In this document: positions 55,038 to 62,623 of the stretch, piece after piece
Layout: every line of letters starts with the position of its first letter
How positions within the stretch are numbered: the first letter of the stretch is position 1
Assembly: GCA_017526585.1 (NCBI GenBank)
Contig: JAFXRC010000031.1
Location: 50,345 to 114,344 of the forward strand
DNA length: 64,000 bases
Source: Fibrobacter sp.
Lineage (GTDB): Bacteria > Fibrobacterota > Fibrobacteria > Fibrobacterales > Fibrobacteraceae
Direction: 5' to 3'
Translations under genes and position numbers: made by a program
Notes under the pieces: model-generated
The model's input: only the letters and a program-made list of their open reading frames with translations
The model's database searches: none
Told to the model about the DNA's origin: nothing

Positions 55038-56168
55038 ATGATTCCCTTTGTAAATCTCACTGGACAGCGCGAAAAATACCGTTTTGAACTCGAAAAAGCC
55101 GAACGGGAGGTGCTGGACAGCGGTTGCTATATCGGTGGACACGAAGTGGAGTCCCTGGAAAAGGAACTCTCGGACTACCTGGGCGGTGCCACCCGCACTA
55201 TCACCTGCGCAAGCGGTACCGACGCCCTCACGATTGCCCTGATGGCAATGGATTTACGCCCCGGTGACGAGGTAATCGTCCCCGACTTTACGTTCATCGC
55301 CCCGGCAGAATGCGTTGCATTTCTCGGAGCGACCCCCGTTTTCGCCGATATCAATCCCGAAACGCTCCAGATTTCCCCGAAAAGCGTCAAAAAAGAGATT
55401 GGACCGCACACCAAGGGAATCATCGCCGTGAACCTGTTCGGTCAGTGTGCCCCCTTCGAGGAACTCCGCGAAATCGCGAGGGAACACCACCTTTGGATCA
55501 TCGAGGACTCGGCTCAGGCTTTCGGCGCAAGGACCAACCAGATGGCCTGCACCTTCGGGGACATCAGCATCACGAGTTTTTACCCAAGCAAGCCACTCGG
55601 CTGCTACGGAGACGGCGGGGCTCTCTTTACCGCCCGCGAAGACCTGGCGAAAAAAATCCGCATGATTGCAAATCACGGAAGCGCCGGGCGTTACCAGCAC
55701 AAAATTGCCGGCATGAACAGCAGGCTCGACGCACTGCAGGCGGCAGTCCTGCGCGTCAAGCTTAGGCACCTGGACGAAGAACTCGCCGTAAGGCGCCAAA
55801 ACGCAGCCAAGTACGACGCCTTTTTTGCCGAATACAACCGCACCGCAGCTGCCGGCGAAAAGATTATTCCGCAAAAAATTGTGGCGGGTTGCAAATGCAC
55901 CTACGCTCAATACACAGTCCTTGCCGAAAACCGTGAAGCATTCATTCAGAAGCTAAACGACGCTAGTGTTCCCTACTGCATCCACTACCCCAGCGCCCTG
56001 CAATATCAGCCTTGCTTTGCGCGCTTTCATAAGGAGGTTCTGGGAGGCATTGTTTGGACTGAAGCGGACCACCCCGATCCAAACTCAGTCAAAGTATCAA
56101 GAATGGCAATCAGTTTGCCCATCTGCGCCTTCACGAATGTGGACGAAATCATTGAAAAATTGAAATAG
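55038..56168 (+). CDS. DegT/DnrJ/EryC1/StrS sugar aminotransferase
   Basis: 376 residues. PLP-dependent; Asp157 (EDSAQ) and Lys185 (SFYPSKPLGCYGDGG) are the cofactor residues. CASGTDALTIAL, DFTFIAPAE and RLDALQAA are family blocks. It closely resembles WbpE-type enzymes that aminate UDP-3-oxo sugars for surface polysaccharides; the exact substrate is uncertain. mqnE starts 10 bp downstream. Confidence 0.9.
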   Translation: MIPFVNLTGQREKYRFELEKAEREVLDSGCYIGGHEVESLEKELSDYLGGATRTITCASGTDALTIALMAMDLRPGDEVIVPDFTFIAPAECVAFLGATPVFADINPETLQISPKSVKKEIGPHTKGIIAVNLFGQCAPFEELREIAREHHLWIIEDSAQAFGARTNQMACTFGDISITSFYPSKPLGCYGDGGALFTAREDLAKKIRMIANHGSAGRYQHKIAGMNSRLDALQAAVLRVKLRHLDEELAVRRQNAAKYDAFFAEYNRTAAAGEKIIPQKIVAGCKCTYAQYTVLAENREAFIQKLNDASVPYCIHYPSALQYQPCFARFHKEVLGGIVWTEADHPDPNSVKVSRMAISLPICAFTNVDEIIEKLK

Positions 56169-56178
56169 CGGTAATTGG

Positions 56179-57219
56179 ATGGCACGACTTTCGGAATCTG
56201 AAGCTTTAGACCTTTTCTTGAACGCCCCGCTGGACGAGCTCTGCGCCCGCGCGAATGCCGAAAAGGAACGCAGGCACGGCAAGTCCGTGTATTGGGTGAA
56301 CAACCGCCAAATCAACTACACCAACGTGTGCGTGTTGCACTGCAAGTTCTGCGCATTCTCTAAAATCAAGAAGGACAGTCCCACCGCCTACGACTGGGAC
56401 TACGACACTATTCGGGGGAAAGCCGCCGAAGCGATTGCTGGCGGAGCCCGCGAACTGCACATCGTAGGTGGACTCCACCCGGACCACCCGTTCGGCTACT
56501 ACATCGAAATGCTGCGTAAACTGCGCGTGGAATTCCCAAAGGTAAACCTGAAGGCGTTTACCGCCGTGGAAATCTGCCACTTCGCCAAAATTTCGGGACA
56601 GACTCCGCTACAAATTATGAGCACGCTGAAAGAAGCGGGGCTTGATGCGCTCCCCGGTGGAGGTGCCGAAATCTTGGTGCAGAGCGTGCGCGACCAAATT
56701 TGCCCAGGCAAAGAAACCGGCGAGGAATGGCTCGACGTCCACCGTGCGGCCCACAAGATTGGAATCCCGACAAACGCGACGATGCTCTTTGGCCACATCG
56801 AAAAGCCCGAAGACCGCATCGCGCACATGAAAATGCTTCGCGACTTGCAGGACGAAGCTCCCGGCTTTTTCGCCTTTATTCCGCTGGTGTACCACCCGGA
56901 GCATAACGCGCTGCATAAGATTGTTCCGAACATCACCAGCGAAGAAGATATTCTCCGCACGGTCGCCGTTGCAAGGCTTTTCCTCGACAACTTCCCGCAC
57001 ATCAAGGCCTACTGGATCCAGATGGGTATCGAGACCGCGATGAAGGCGCTCCACGCCGGCGCCTCTGATTTGGACGGGACGATTATCGAAGAAAAAATCA
57101 CGCACGCCGCCGGCGCCACGGTTCCCGTGGGCATGAGCCCCGACCGCATGAAGTCCTTGATTACAAATGAAGGACTTGAACCGGTCGAGAGAGACGCGTT
57201 ATACGAACGATTCTCTTAA
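56179..57219 (+). CDS. mqnE: aminodeoxyfutalosine synthase (radical SAM)
   Basis: 346 residues. The cluster motif CVLHCKFC (Cys 51, 55, 58), GGLHPDHPFGYY, PGGGAEIL, TNATMLFGH and HIKAYWIQMG are MqnE signatures. It joins SAM-derived adenosyl to 3-[(1-carboxyvinyl)oxy]benzoate in the futalosine route to menaquinone. No other mqn gene is in the window. The end overlaps the convergent aminotransferase by 4 bp. Confidence 0.93.
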   Translation: MARLSESEALDLFLNAPLDELCARANAEKERRHGKSVYWVNNRQINYTNVCVLHCKFCAFSKIKKDSPTAYDWDYDTIRGKAAEAIAGGARELHIVGGLHPDHPFGYYIEMLRKLRVEFPKVNLKAFTAVEICHFAKISGQTPLQIMSTLKEAGLDALPGGGAEILVQSVRDQICPGKETGEEWLDVHRAAHKIGIPTNATMLFGHIEKPEDRIAHMKMLRDLQDEAPGFFAFIPLVYHPEHNALHKIVPNITSEEDILRTVAVARLFLDNFPHIKAYWIQMGIETAMKALHAGASDLDGTIIEEKITHAAGATVPVGMSPDRMKSLITNEGLEPVERDALYERFS

Positions 57220-58496
57220 CGAAAATCTTTCATTCTCGCAACAGCTTCTTGGAATGCGGCGGGATCCTGCAACAGGCTCACCACCACCCAGCCGTCTTCG
57301 TCGAAATCGAAGAAGAATCCGGGCTGCACCAGCACATGCTTTTCGCGCAGCAATCGAAGCGTGAGTTCCTCGTCGTCTTCACCGAGGCGAACCACCGCAT
57401 ACCAGCCGCCCAGAACCTCGGGGCAGTATTTCGCCGGGAATGCTTCACGGAGCGTCTGCCAGTTGGCAAGCAAGCGTTCCTTGACGCGCGATTCGTAAGC
57501 GGCAGCCTTGGGCAGCAGAGAAATGCCGAGCGCCTGCGCCGGAGCAGACACACTCAGGTAAGCATCTTCCACGAATTCGAGCGCTGCACGGATTTCTTCG
57601 AAGTTTTCGCGGGGCGCGTAAAAAGCCATCCAGCCGAGCTTGAGCTGCGGTGAGCCTACGGCCTTGCTTAAGCCATTCAGCCAGAATATCGGGCACTTGG
57701 GGCCGTTTTCGGGAAGGTTGATGAAGTCGTTACCACCCGCATCCCAAAGAGACTCTCGCCCACCGCCCATCAGGTATTCCCAACTGCGGCGGACCTCCGG
57801 CGAAAAACCGTAATCGCCGAAGACTTCGTCCACCACGAGAATCATGTCGTTCTCTTCACAGAAGCGGACCGCCGCATTCCATTCTTCGCGGGAAACGCAA
57901 TGGCCCGTCGGGTTATGCGGGCTGACCAGCAGCAAAATTTTCGCTTTCTCCGGAGCAGCCAACAGGCTGTCGGTATCGAGAACGAAACGGAAGATGGATT
58001 GCTTCGCACATTGCGCTCGCAATGACGTTTTAATCTTAGCAAACTGCAGAAAATACGGTGCACATTCCAAATGTTCGAGCTGCGCAAGCGTATCGAGCAG
58101 CGGATACCCCGGCATCGGCGTCAGAATCACATCGCCGGGATCGCAGAATGTCTTGAACAGAACCGAATACGCTTCACTCGTACTAGCAGTCAGAATGATC
58201 TGTCCCGCCGTAAAACACCCGCCGCGTTCACGGTAATACTCCACCACCGCCTCGCGCGCAGACTTCCACCCAGCCGCATCCGGATTCCAGCAGCCGAAGC
58301 CGCTTCGAGCACACTCCACCGCAGCATCCATCTCGACAGGAAGCCCCGCTTTGACCGGGCTGCTCACCGTCATGTCTATAAACGGGAGCGCATTGGCGCC
58401 GGCGCATTCCGCGAGCACATCAGCCTTTGCGCGTTCCAATTCAGCAAAGAACGGCGACGGAGAAAGATCCTTGGGGAGTCGAGACGAAAGTTTCAT
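57216..58496 (-). CDS. class I/II PLP aminotransferase
   Basis: 426 residues. Motifs: TASTSEAYSVLFKT, PMPGYPLLD, SPHNPTGH, VVDEVFGDY and NGLSKAVGSPQLKLGW, whose Lys (GLSK) binds PLP. It resembles alanine/aspartate-type aminotransferases; substrate unclear. A palindromic repeat is translated in frame as KTSLRAQCAKQSIF between PYFLQFAKI and the domain that contains SPHNPTG, a place where a surface loop would be expected. Confidence 0.88.
   Translation of the reverse strand: MKLSSRLPKDLSPSPFFAELERAKADVLAECAGANALPFIDMTVSSPVKAGLPVEMDAAVECARSGFGCWNPDAAGWKSAREAVVEYYRERGGCFTAGQIILTASTSEAYSVLFKTFCDPGDVILTPMPGYPLLDTLAQLEHLECAPYFLQFAKIKTSLRAQCAKQSIFRFVLDTDSLLAAPEKAKILLLVSPHNPTGHCVSREEWNAAVRFCEENDMILVVDEVFGDYGFSPEVRRSWEYLMGGGRESLWDAGGNDFINLPENGPKCPIFWLNGLSKAVGSPQLKLGWMAFYAPRENFEEIRAALEFVEDAYLSVSAPAQALGISLLPKAAAYESRVKERLLANWQTLREAFPAKYCPEVLGGWYAVVRLGEDDEELTLRLLREKHVLVQPGFFFDFDEDGWVVVSLLQDPAAFQEAVARMKDFR
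57994..58030. repeat. palindromic repeat family A inside the aminotransferase gene
   Basis: ATGGATTGCTTCGC, variable core, then GCTCGCAATGACGTTT; in frame, no stop. Confidence 0.85.
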
Positions 58497-58499
58497 AGG

Positions 58500-60071
58500 T
58501 TAGTTCTTGACACAGCGGACGTTCATCCCAAAATGCTTATATTCAGACGGAACCCAAATGGTATTGTCGTCTTCGATTCTCGCAGAAATGGCAAATTCGG
58601 CAGCATACTCCGTAGACACCCAGAAATAGGCAATGTTTTCATAGAAAATACGATCTTCACCGTACCACAACCCTTCCGGATAAGCCGAGAAGCCATAATC
58701 ATCGGTACCTTCGGCTCCATCAGCCCAACCATCCGTCGCTTTCAGTTTCATCGCCGTCGATGCTTCCTGACCATCGATCGCATTCATTAGGGCGTACCAT
58801 TCCTTTTGCGACGGAAGATGCCAACCGGTAGGACAAATTCCCTCAGCATAGTCGTAGTTAATGAGTCCGCACTCGTGACCTTCGCCACATTCTTCTTCGG
58901 TCTTGCCAACGGCATCCGCCCATGTATAATAGCGACCGTACTTGGCACAGCTATCAGGCGAAGCATAGGCGCAATAGCTGTTTTCCGTTTCATAATTCAG
59001 GTTTTGCGCCATCCATTCCATCTCACCAATCTTCACCGCCCTGTAAACCTGACCGTCGCGGGAATCCGTATAAGTCCTCTCATTATTGCGAGAAGAAGAC
59101 GATTCTTCATGGGACGAGGACGATTCCGGCGCATCATTTGAGCTACTCGAAACCGACGAGGAAGAGACAATATCAGTCGCATCAAAATCCTTGATGCAGC
59201 GGACCGAATGGGCATAATCCTGTGTTCCCTGACCAAAACCTAGTCCTTCCTTGCCAAAACTCAAACTTTGTGACATATAATCGTCTTTATACGAGGATAC
59301 CCAAAATTCAACATAACAGTCCAAACATGAATACATGCCAATATCCACCATGCTCCGGACACCGGCCGGAAACAGAGCCATGCCATAGGTGTCAAGACCA
59401 TTAGCATCGTTCTTCCAGCCCATCTTCGATTTTAGAGCCTTAGAAGCAGCGCCCTGTCCACCCACAAAATCGAACAATTCACTCCAATCGTCCCAATCGG
59501 GCATATGCCAGCCTTCGGGGCAGGCTCCACGCACCGGTAAAATCGGTTCACAATGTTCCCCGTAGCCACATCCCTTAGCGTTGTCGGAAAACAGCCCCGC
59601 ACCATCAACTGCCGCGCTCCACAGGTACAGGCGACCATACTTTTCGCAATACTGGATGGAATCGTTGTAGCAGAAGCTGCTCGAATCGACTTTATAGTTG
59701 GGCTCCAGATAGCGGTAATTCAGATTTTCTGCCATCCACCACTGATTGCCGATTTTCACAATCTTGTAGACCTGGCTGTCGCGCTTATCGACAATCTCCT
59801 CGTAAGAAATTTCGGGATTCAAGTAATCCCAGGTTTTCACAAAGCTGCTACTGGAATGTTCAGACAACTCTCCGCTGGACAACGATTCATCTTCAACACC
59901 AGCAGAGGACCCCGGCTTCAAGACAGAGCTACTGGAAACATCACCCTCCGAAGAGAGTTCAGTATCCACCCCATCGACATCTGTCCCCGAACTCGAACTG
60001 TCATCTCCGCACGCGGCAAGAAAAAGAGACAACAGAACGGTCGCGATCCAAGAACGCCATAATAAATTCAT
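58500..60071 (-). CDS. lipoprotein with two FISUMP domains
   Basis: 523 residues from the ATG with GGGAGG 4-5 nt upstream. Lipobox LAAC. Ser-rich linker one (about 25-85), FISUMP domain one (DKRDSQVYKIVKIGNQWWMAENLNY to SVRCIKD), linker two (SSSS blocks), FISUMP domain two (TDSRDGQVYRAVKIGEMEWM to NVRCVKN). It should be displayed on the outer membrane. It follows the aminotransferase gene by 3 bp but on the same strand upstream of it, so the two may be cotranscribed. Confidence 0.85.
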   Translation of the reverse strand: MNLLWRSWIATVLLSLFLAACGDDSSSSGTDVDGVDTELSSEGDVSSSSVLKPGSSAGVEDESLSSGELSEHSSSSFVKTWDYLNPEISYEEIVDKRDSQVYKIVKIGNQWWMAENLNYRYLEPNYKVDSSSFCYNDSIQYCEKYGRLYLWSAAVDGAGLFSDNAKGCGYGEHCEPILPVRGACPEGWHMPDWDDWSELFDFVGGQGAASKALKSKMGWKNDANGLDTYGMALFPAGVRSMVDIGMYSCLDCYVEFWVSSYKDDYMSQSLSFGKEGLGFGQGTQDYAHSVRCIKDFDATDIVSSSSVSSSSNDAPESSSSHEESSSSRNNERTYTDSRDGQVYRAVKIGEMEWMAQNLNYETENSYCAYASPDSCAKYGRYYTWADAVGKTEEECGEGHECGLINYDYAEGICPTGWHLPSQKEWYALMNAIDGQEASTAMKLKATDGWADGAEGTDDYGFSAYPEGLWYGEDRIFYENIAYFWVSTEYAAEFAISARIEDDNTIWVPSEYKHFGMNVRCVKN

Positions 60072-60113
60072 GTTTCCTCCCAAATTTTTACCCCAACACA
60101 CTCAAAAACAGCG

Positions 60114-60452
60114 CTATTTCTTTCGGCGAAGAAGTCCCGCCAACACGACAGCGATAAAGATGCCCGCAGGGAGCACCACCGCAATCGTTAAAAGAATCAG
60201 CTTCTGAAAATCGGAGAGCCCCTTGAGGGAATTCTTGAAGTCCTTAAGCTTCGCGAGAAGACCGGGCTTTTTACCCGCAGCAGCCCCCTCCGCGCCTTCA
60301 GCAAGATCCTCGGAACCAGCAAAGGCTTCCCCCTTCGGGATCATGGCGAGCAACTTGGACGCCGATTCCTTGACCGGGCCTACAAAGCCGTCCAATCTGG
60401 AACAGTACTTTTCGTAGTGTCGCTTGAAAGGGCGCTTGAGTTGTTCGAGCAT
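60114..60452 (-). CDS. small tail-anchored membrane protein of unknown function
   Basis: 112 residues. A helical, basic N-terminal half, a Gly/Ala/Glu-rich middle, and a C-terminal membrane helix (LILLTIAVVLPAGIFIAVVLAGLL) ending RRKK. The start with GGAG 7 nt upstream was chosen; a longer version would run into palindromic repeat DNA (giving RHCERSEAIHG), which is typical junk translation of that repeat. Confidence 0.6.
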   Translation of the reverse strand: MLEQLKRPFKRHYEKYCSRLDGFVGPVKESASKLLAMIPKGEAFAGSEDLAEGAEGAAAGKKPGLLAKLKDFKNSLKGLSDFQKLILLTIAVVLPAGIFIAVVLAGLLRRKK

Positions 60453-60464
60453 AGTCATTCTCCC

Positions 60465-60495
60465 ATGGATTGCTTCGCTTCGCTCGCAATGACGT
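60465..60495. repeat. palindromic repeat family A upstream of the tail-anchored protein gene
   Basis: ATGGATTGCTTCGCTTCG then CTCGCAATGACGTC. Confidence 0.85.
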
Positions 60496-60500
60496 CCAAG

Positions 60501-60576
60501 GTTATGAAGCAACGGGCGTTTACGCATCGTTATTTCATAACCGTAGAGTTATGCGCTTTGCGCAATGACGTTCTAC
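60501..60576. repeat. inverted repeat plus degenerate family A unit after leuA
   Basis: GTTATGAA (60501) and TTCATAAC (60534) pair perfectly; next to them is a decayed unit with inner stem ATGCGC-TTT-GCGCAAT and the end AATGACGTTC. May serve as the leuA terminator. Confidence 0.5.
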
Positions 60577-62144
60577 ACCTTCTTGTACAAGAGGTTCACG
60601 CCACCGAAGAGGGCTCGCATGTTGGCCTTGAGCGTATCGCTACTGACGCCGCGGCCTTCGACCTCGACATCGCCCGCCTTCAGGAGCATGCGGCTAAGCC
60701 CGCGGCCCGCCCACAGCTTGTCCTTCTCGGGAACGACGAGCTGGCGGTACTTCACGAGTTCTACCGGCATGCCGATTTCACGCATGAGCATGAGGGCGGC
60801 CTCGATGGGGCCTTCTGCCGTAATGGACCTCACCAGCGGTTCGCCGTCCTTCTTGAAGTGGAAAATGAAGCGGTTCTCGTCGGGGATAACCTCGATGTTG
60901 TTGAACACCAGGCGTCCGTTCACGTTCACGCGCTGCTCGCGGAACACATCCAGCACGCGCTCGGCACTGAGTTCGCCTTCCTTTTCGCTGCAGGCCTTCA
61001 AAACCGGCTGCAGTTCGGCGGCTTCGGCAAGCGTCATCTTGTAGCCGAACTTCGTGATAATCTCGTACACGGCGGTGCGGCCGCTCTGGCTCGTGAAGCT
61101 CAGGGCGTCGTTCTGGTGGCGGCCGATGATGGAGTAGTCGATGGGGCGGTAGGCGCCCTTCTTCATGTCCTTCGTCTTACTGGCGCCATCCTGGTGGATG
61201 CCGCTACGGTGCACAATTGCTTCGGCACCGATCAGCGGGGCACGGCTGTAAATGCTGATGCCGGACCACTGGGAAATCAGGATGGCCGTTTCGTAAATGC
61301 GTTCCATGTGCAGGCCCGTATTCACGCCGGAGTTATGCAGCGCGACTGCGACTTCGTAGAAGTTCGTGTTGCCGCAGCGTTCGCCCAGGCCGTTCAGGGC
61401 AACTTCCAGCTGGATCGCACCCACAAAGAAACTTTCGACGGTCGCAGCCGTTGCCATACCCAAGTCGTTGTGGCAGTGGACTGAAATCGTGATATTCTTC
61501 GGCAGGGCTTCGTACACCTGCTTGATTTGATTCACGTACAGGAACGGACGATAACGTTCGACCGTATTCGGCAGGTTGATGGTCGTCGCGCCGGCTTCGA
61601 CCACGGCCTTCAGCACGTCAATCACAAAATCCATGTTTTCAAGGCAGTCGCCAAAGTGTTCGGCGCTGAATTCCACGTCGCCGCGGTCGCCCACCAGGGA
61701 CTTCGCAAACTTCACGCAATGTACAGCCTTTTCCTTCACCTGTTCGGGGGTCAGGTGCAGCACATGTTCCATGGACAAGGGGCTCGTGGCGAGGAAGGTA
61801 TGAATACGCGGATGCGGAGCGTACTGCACCGCTTCCCAACAGCGCTGGATATCGCTTTCCACACAGCGGGCCAGCCCCGATACCACGATGCGCTTTGCGA
61901 CTTCGTCGCCTTCTTCAGCCATCTTGGCGGTCAGCTGGGCAAGTTCCTTACACGATTCGAAATCCATTTCGGACGAAGCCGGGAAACCGACTTCGGCACC
62001 CTGCACGCCGAGTTTCAAGAGTTGCAGGTACACGTCCTTTTTCTGGGCATTGTTCCAGGGCTTCGGAAGAGCCTGGTTACCGTCACGCAGCGTGACGTCG
62101 TAAAAGAAGGGTTGTCTTTCAATCGTGTTCTTATTCTCGTTCAT
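60573..62144 (-). CDS. leuA: 2-isopropylmalate synthase
   Basis: 523 residues. First step of leucine synthesis: acetyl-CoA plus 2-oxoisovalerate. TIM barrel with the R-D-G-N-Q block (DVTLRDGNQALPKPW, closer to the actinobacterial form than the E. coli RDGEQ), VGFPASSEMDFE, and HCHNDLG for metal binding; the C-terminal part is a divergent LeuA dimer/regulatory domain. AAGGAG lies 7 nt before the ATG and overlaps a hairpin stem. The leader holds an attenuator (see 62155-62371). Confidence 0.92.
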   Translation of the reverse strand: MNENKNTIERQPFFYDVTLRDGNQALPKPWNNAQKKDVYLQLLKLGVQGAEVGFPASSEMDFESCKELAQLTAKMAEEGDEVAKRIVVSGLARCVESDIQRCWEAVQYAPHPRIHTFLATSPLSMEHVLHLTPEQVKEKAVHCVKFAKSLVGDRGDVEFSAEHFGDCLENMDFVIDVLKAVVEAGATTINLPNTVERYRPFLYVNQIKQVYEALPKNITISVHCHNDLGMATAATVESFFVGAIQLEVALNGLGERCGNTNFYEVAVALHNSGVNTGLHMERIYETAILISQWSGISIYSRAPLIGAEAIVHRSGIHQDGASKTKDMKKGAYRPIDYSIIGRHQNDALSFTSQSGRTAVYEIITKFGYKMTLAEAAELQPVLKACSEKEGELSAERVLDVFREQRVNVNGRLVFNNIEVIPDENRFIFHFKKDGEPLVRSITAEGPIEAALMLMREIGMPVELVKYRQLVVPEKDKLWAGRGLSRMLLKAGDVEVEGRGVSSDTLKANMRALFGGVNLLYKKV

Positions 62145-62154
62145 CTTTTATCTC

Positions 62155-62179
62155 CTTGCCTCTCCAATAAGGCGGCAAG
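62155..62179 (-). promoter_or_regulatory. leuA leader hairpin 2, overlapping the ribosome binding site
   Basis: CTTGCC and GGCAAG pair around a 13-nt loop; the stem covers part of the AAGGAG site. The loop (62162-62172) is complementary to the loop of the upstream terminator hairpin. Confidence 0.65.
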
Positions 62180-62212
62180 CTCATTTTTCGTCTAAAAAAT
62201 AGAAATTTGACT

Positions 62213-62250
62213 CAAAAACGAAAGCCCGCGTCCTTATTGGAGCGGGCCTT
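62213..62250 (-). terminator. leuA leader attenuator (intrinsic terminator)
   Basis: AAGGCCCGC and GCGGGCTTT pair around a 12-nt loop (TCCAATAAGGAC on the minus strand), followed by CGTTTTTG. Confidence 0.8.
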
Positions 62251-62299
62251 ATGGTTTAAATCCTTGGGTTAAAACTCTAAAATCGTCTTGAACCTATGC

Positions 62300-62371
62300 T
62301 TAAAAACCGGCTTGCGCTCCAGCGCAATGTCCTAGTAGGTTAATAAGTCGTAGATCCAAAGTCTTTTTCAT
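62300..62371 (-). CDS. leuL: leuA leader peptide
   Basis: 23 codons plus TAA: Met-Lys-Lys-Thr, then Leu at positions 5, 7, 9, 12 and 13, and Ile at 10. Leu 7, 12 and 13 use CTA, which looks uncommon in neighbouring genes. A 7-bp hairpin (62312-62327) covers codons just after the Leu run, the usual place for a pause or anti-terminator stem. It lies ~155 nt upstream of leuA with the attenuator terminator in between. Expected role: ribosome stalling at low Leu-tRNA opens leuA transcription. No Shine-Dalgarno site is clear. Confidence 0.7.
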   Translation of the reverse strand: MKKTLDLRLINLLGHCAGAQAGF

Positions 62372-62421
62372 ACGTAAAGCAATAATAACAAAAGTTCAGA
62401 TTCTTGGCAAGATAGGCTTCA

Positions 62422-62492
62422 AAAAAGAAAATCCACTGTCGGGGTGGACAGTGGAATTTTCGCAGCGCTCGGCCCGAGGCCCCTACGCTGTT
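62422..62492 (-). ncRNA. candidate small RNA with its own promoter and terminator
   Basis: Overlapping TATATT boxes (62494-62504) with TTGCGC 17 nt upstream (62522-62527) predict a start near 62492. The RNA would hold a stem CAGCG/CGCTG with an inner GGCC-TCG-GGCC, then a strong terminator (TCCACTGTC/GACAGTGGA with flanking A/T pairs and a T-rich tail, 62422-62460). It could instead be just the terminator of the upstream lyase gene plus chance promoter-like bases. Confidence 0.45.
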
Positions 62493-62623
62493 GAATATAA
62501 TATAGCACTATTTATTCTTATGCGCAATAGGATTTTTGCAAAAAAATTTTAGCCACTCCACACAAAGCACTTGTTCGGAACCAAACACCAAGTTTTCCGC
62601 AACAAGAACTATGTATTCTCTTT

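Larger units (their letters stand above)
62145..62623. other. gene-free regulatory stretch between the pectate lyase gene and leuA
   Basis: 479 bp. From leuA outward it holds the SD hairpin, attenuator terminator, leader peptide gene, and the candidate small RNA with its terminator; beyond 62528 there is only AT-rich 3' untranslated sequence of the lyase gene with no clear element. Confidence 0.7.

Noticed and set aside
54936..55142. N-terminal extension of S20
   Set aside because: It crosses the rpsT promoter and the start of the divergent gene; S20 itself begins at the GTG with a ribosome binding site.
60453..60527. N-terminal extension of the tail-anchored protein (RHCERSEAIHG)
   Set aside because: The residues come from palindromic repeat DNA, and a better start with a GGAG site lies just downstream.
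60417..61484. 355-codon plus-strand frame opposite leuA
   Set aside because: It begins in repeat DNA and lies over the LeuA active-site motifs; no family match.
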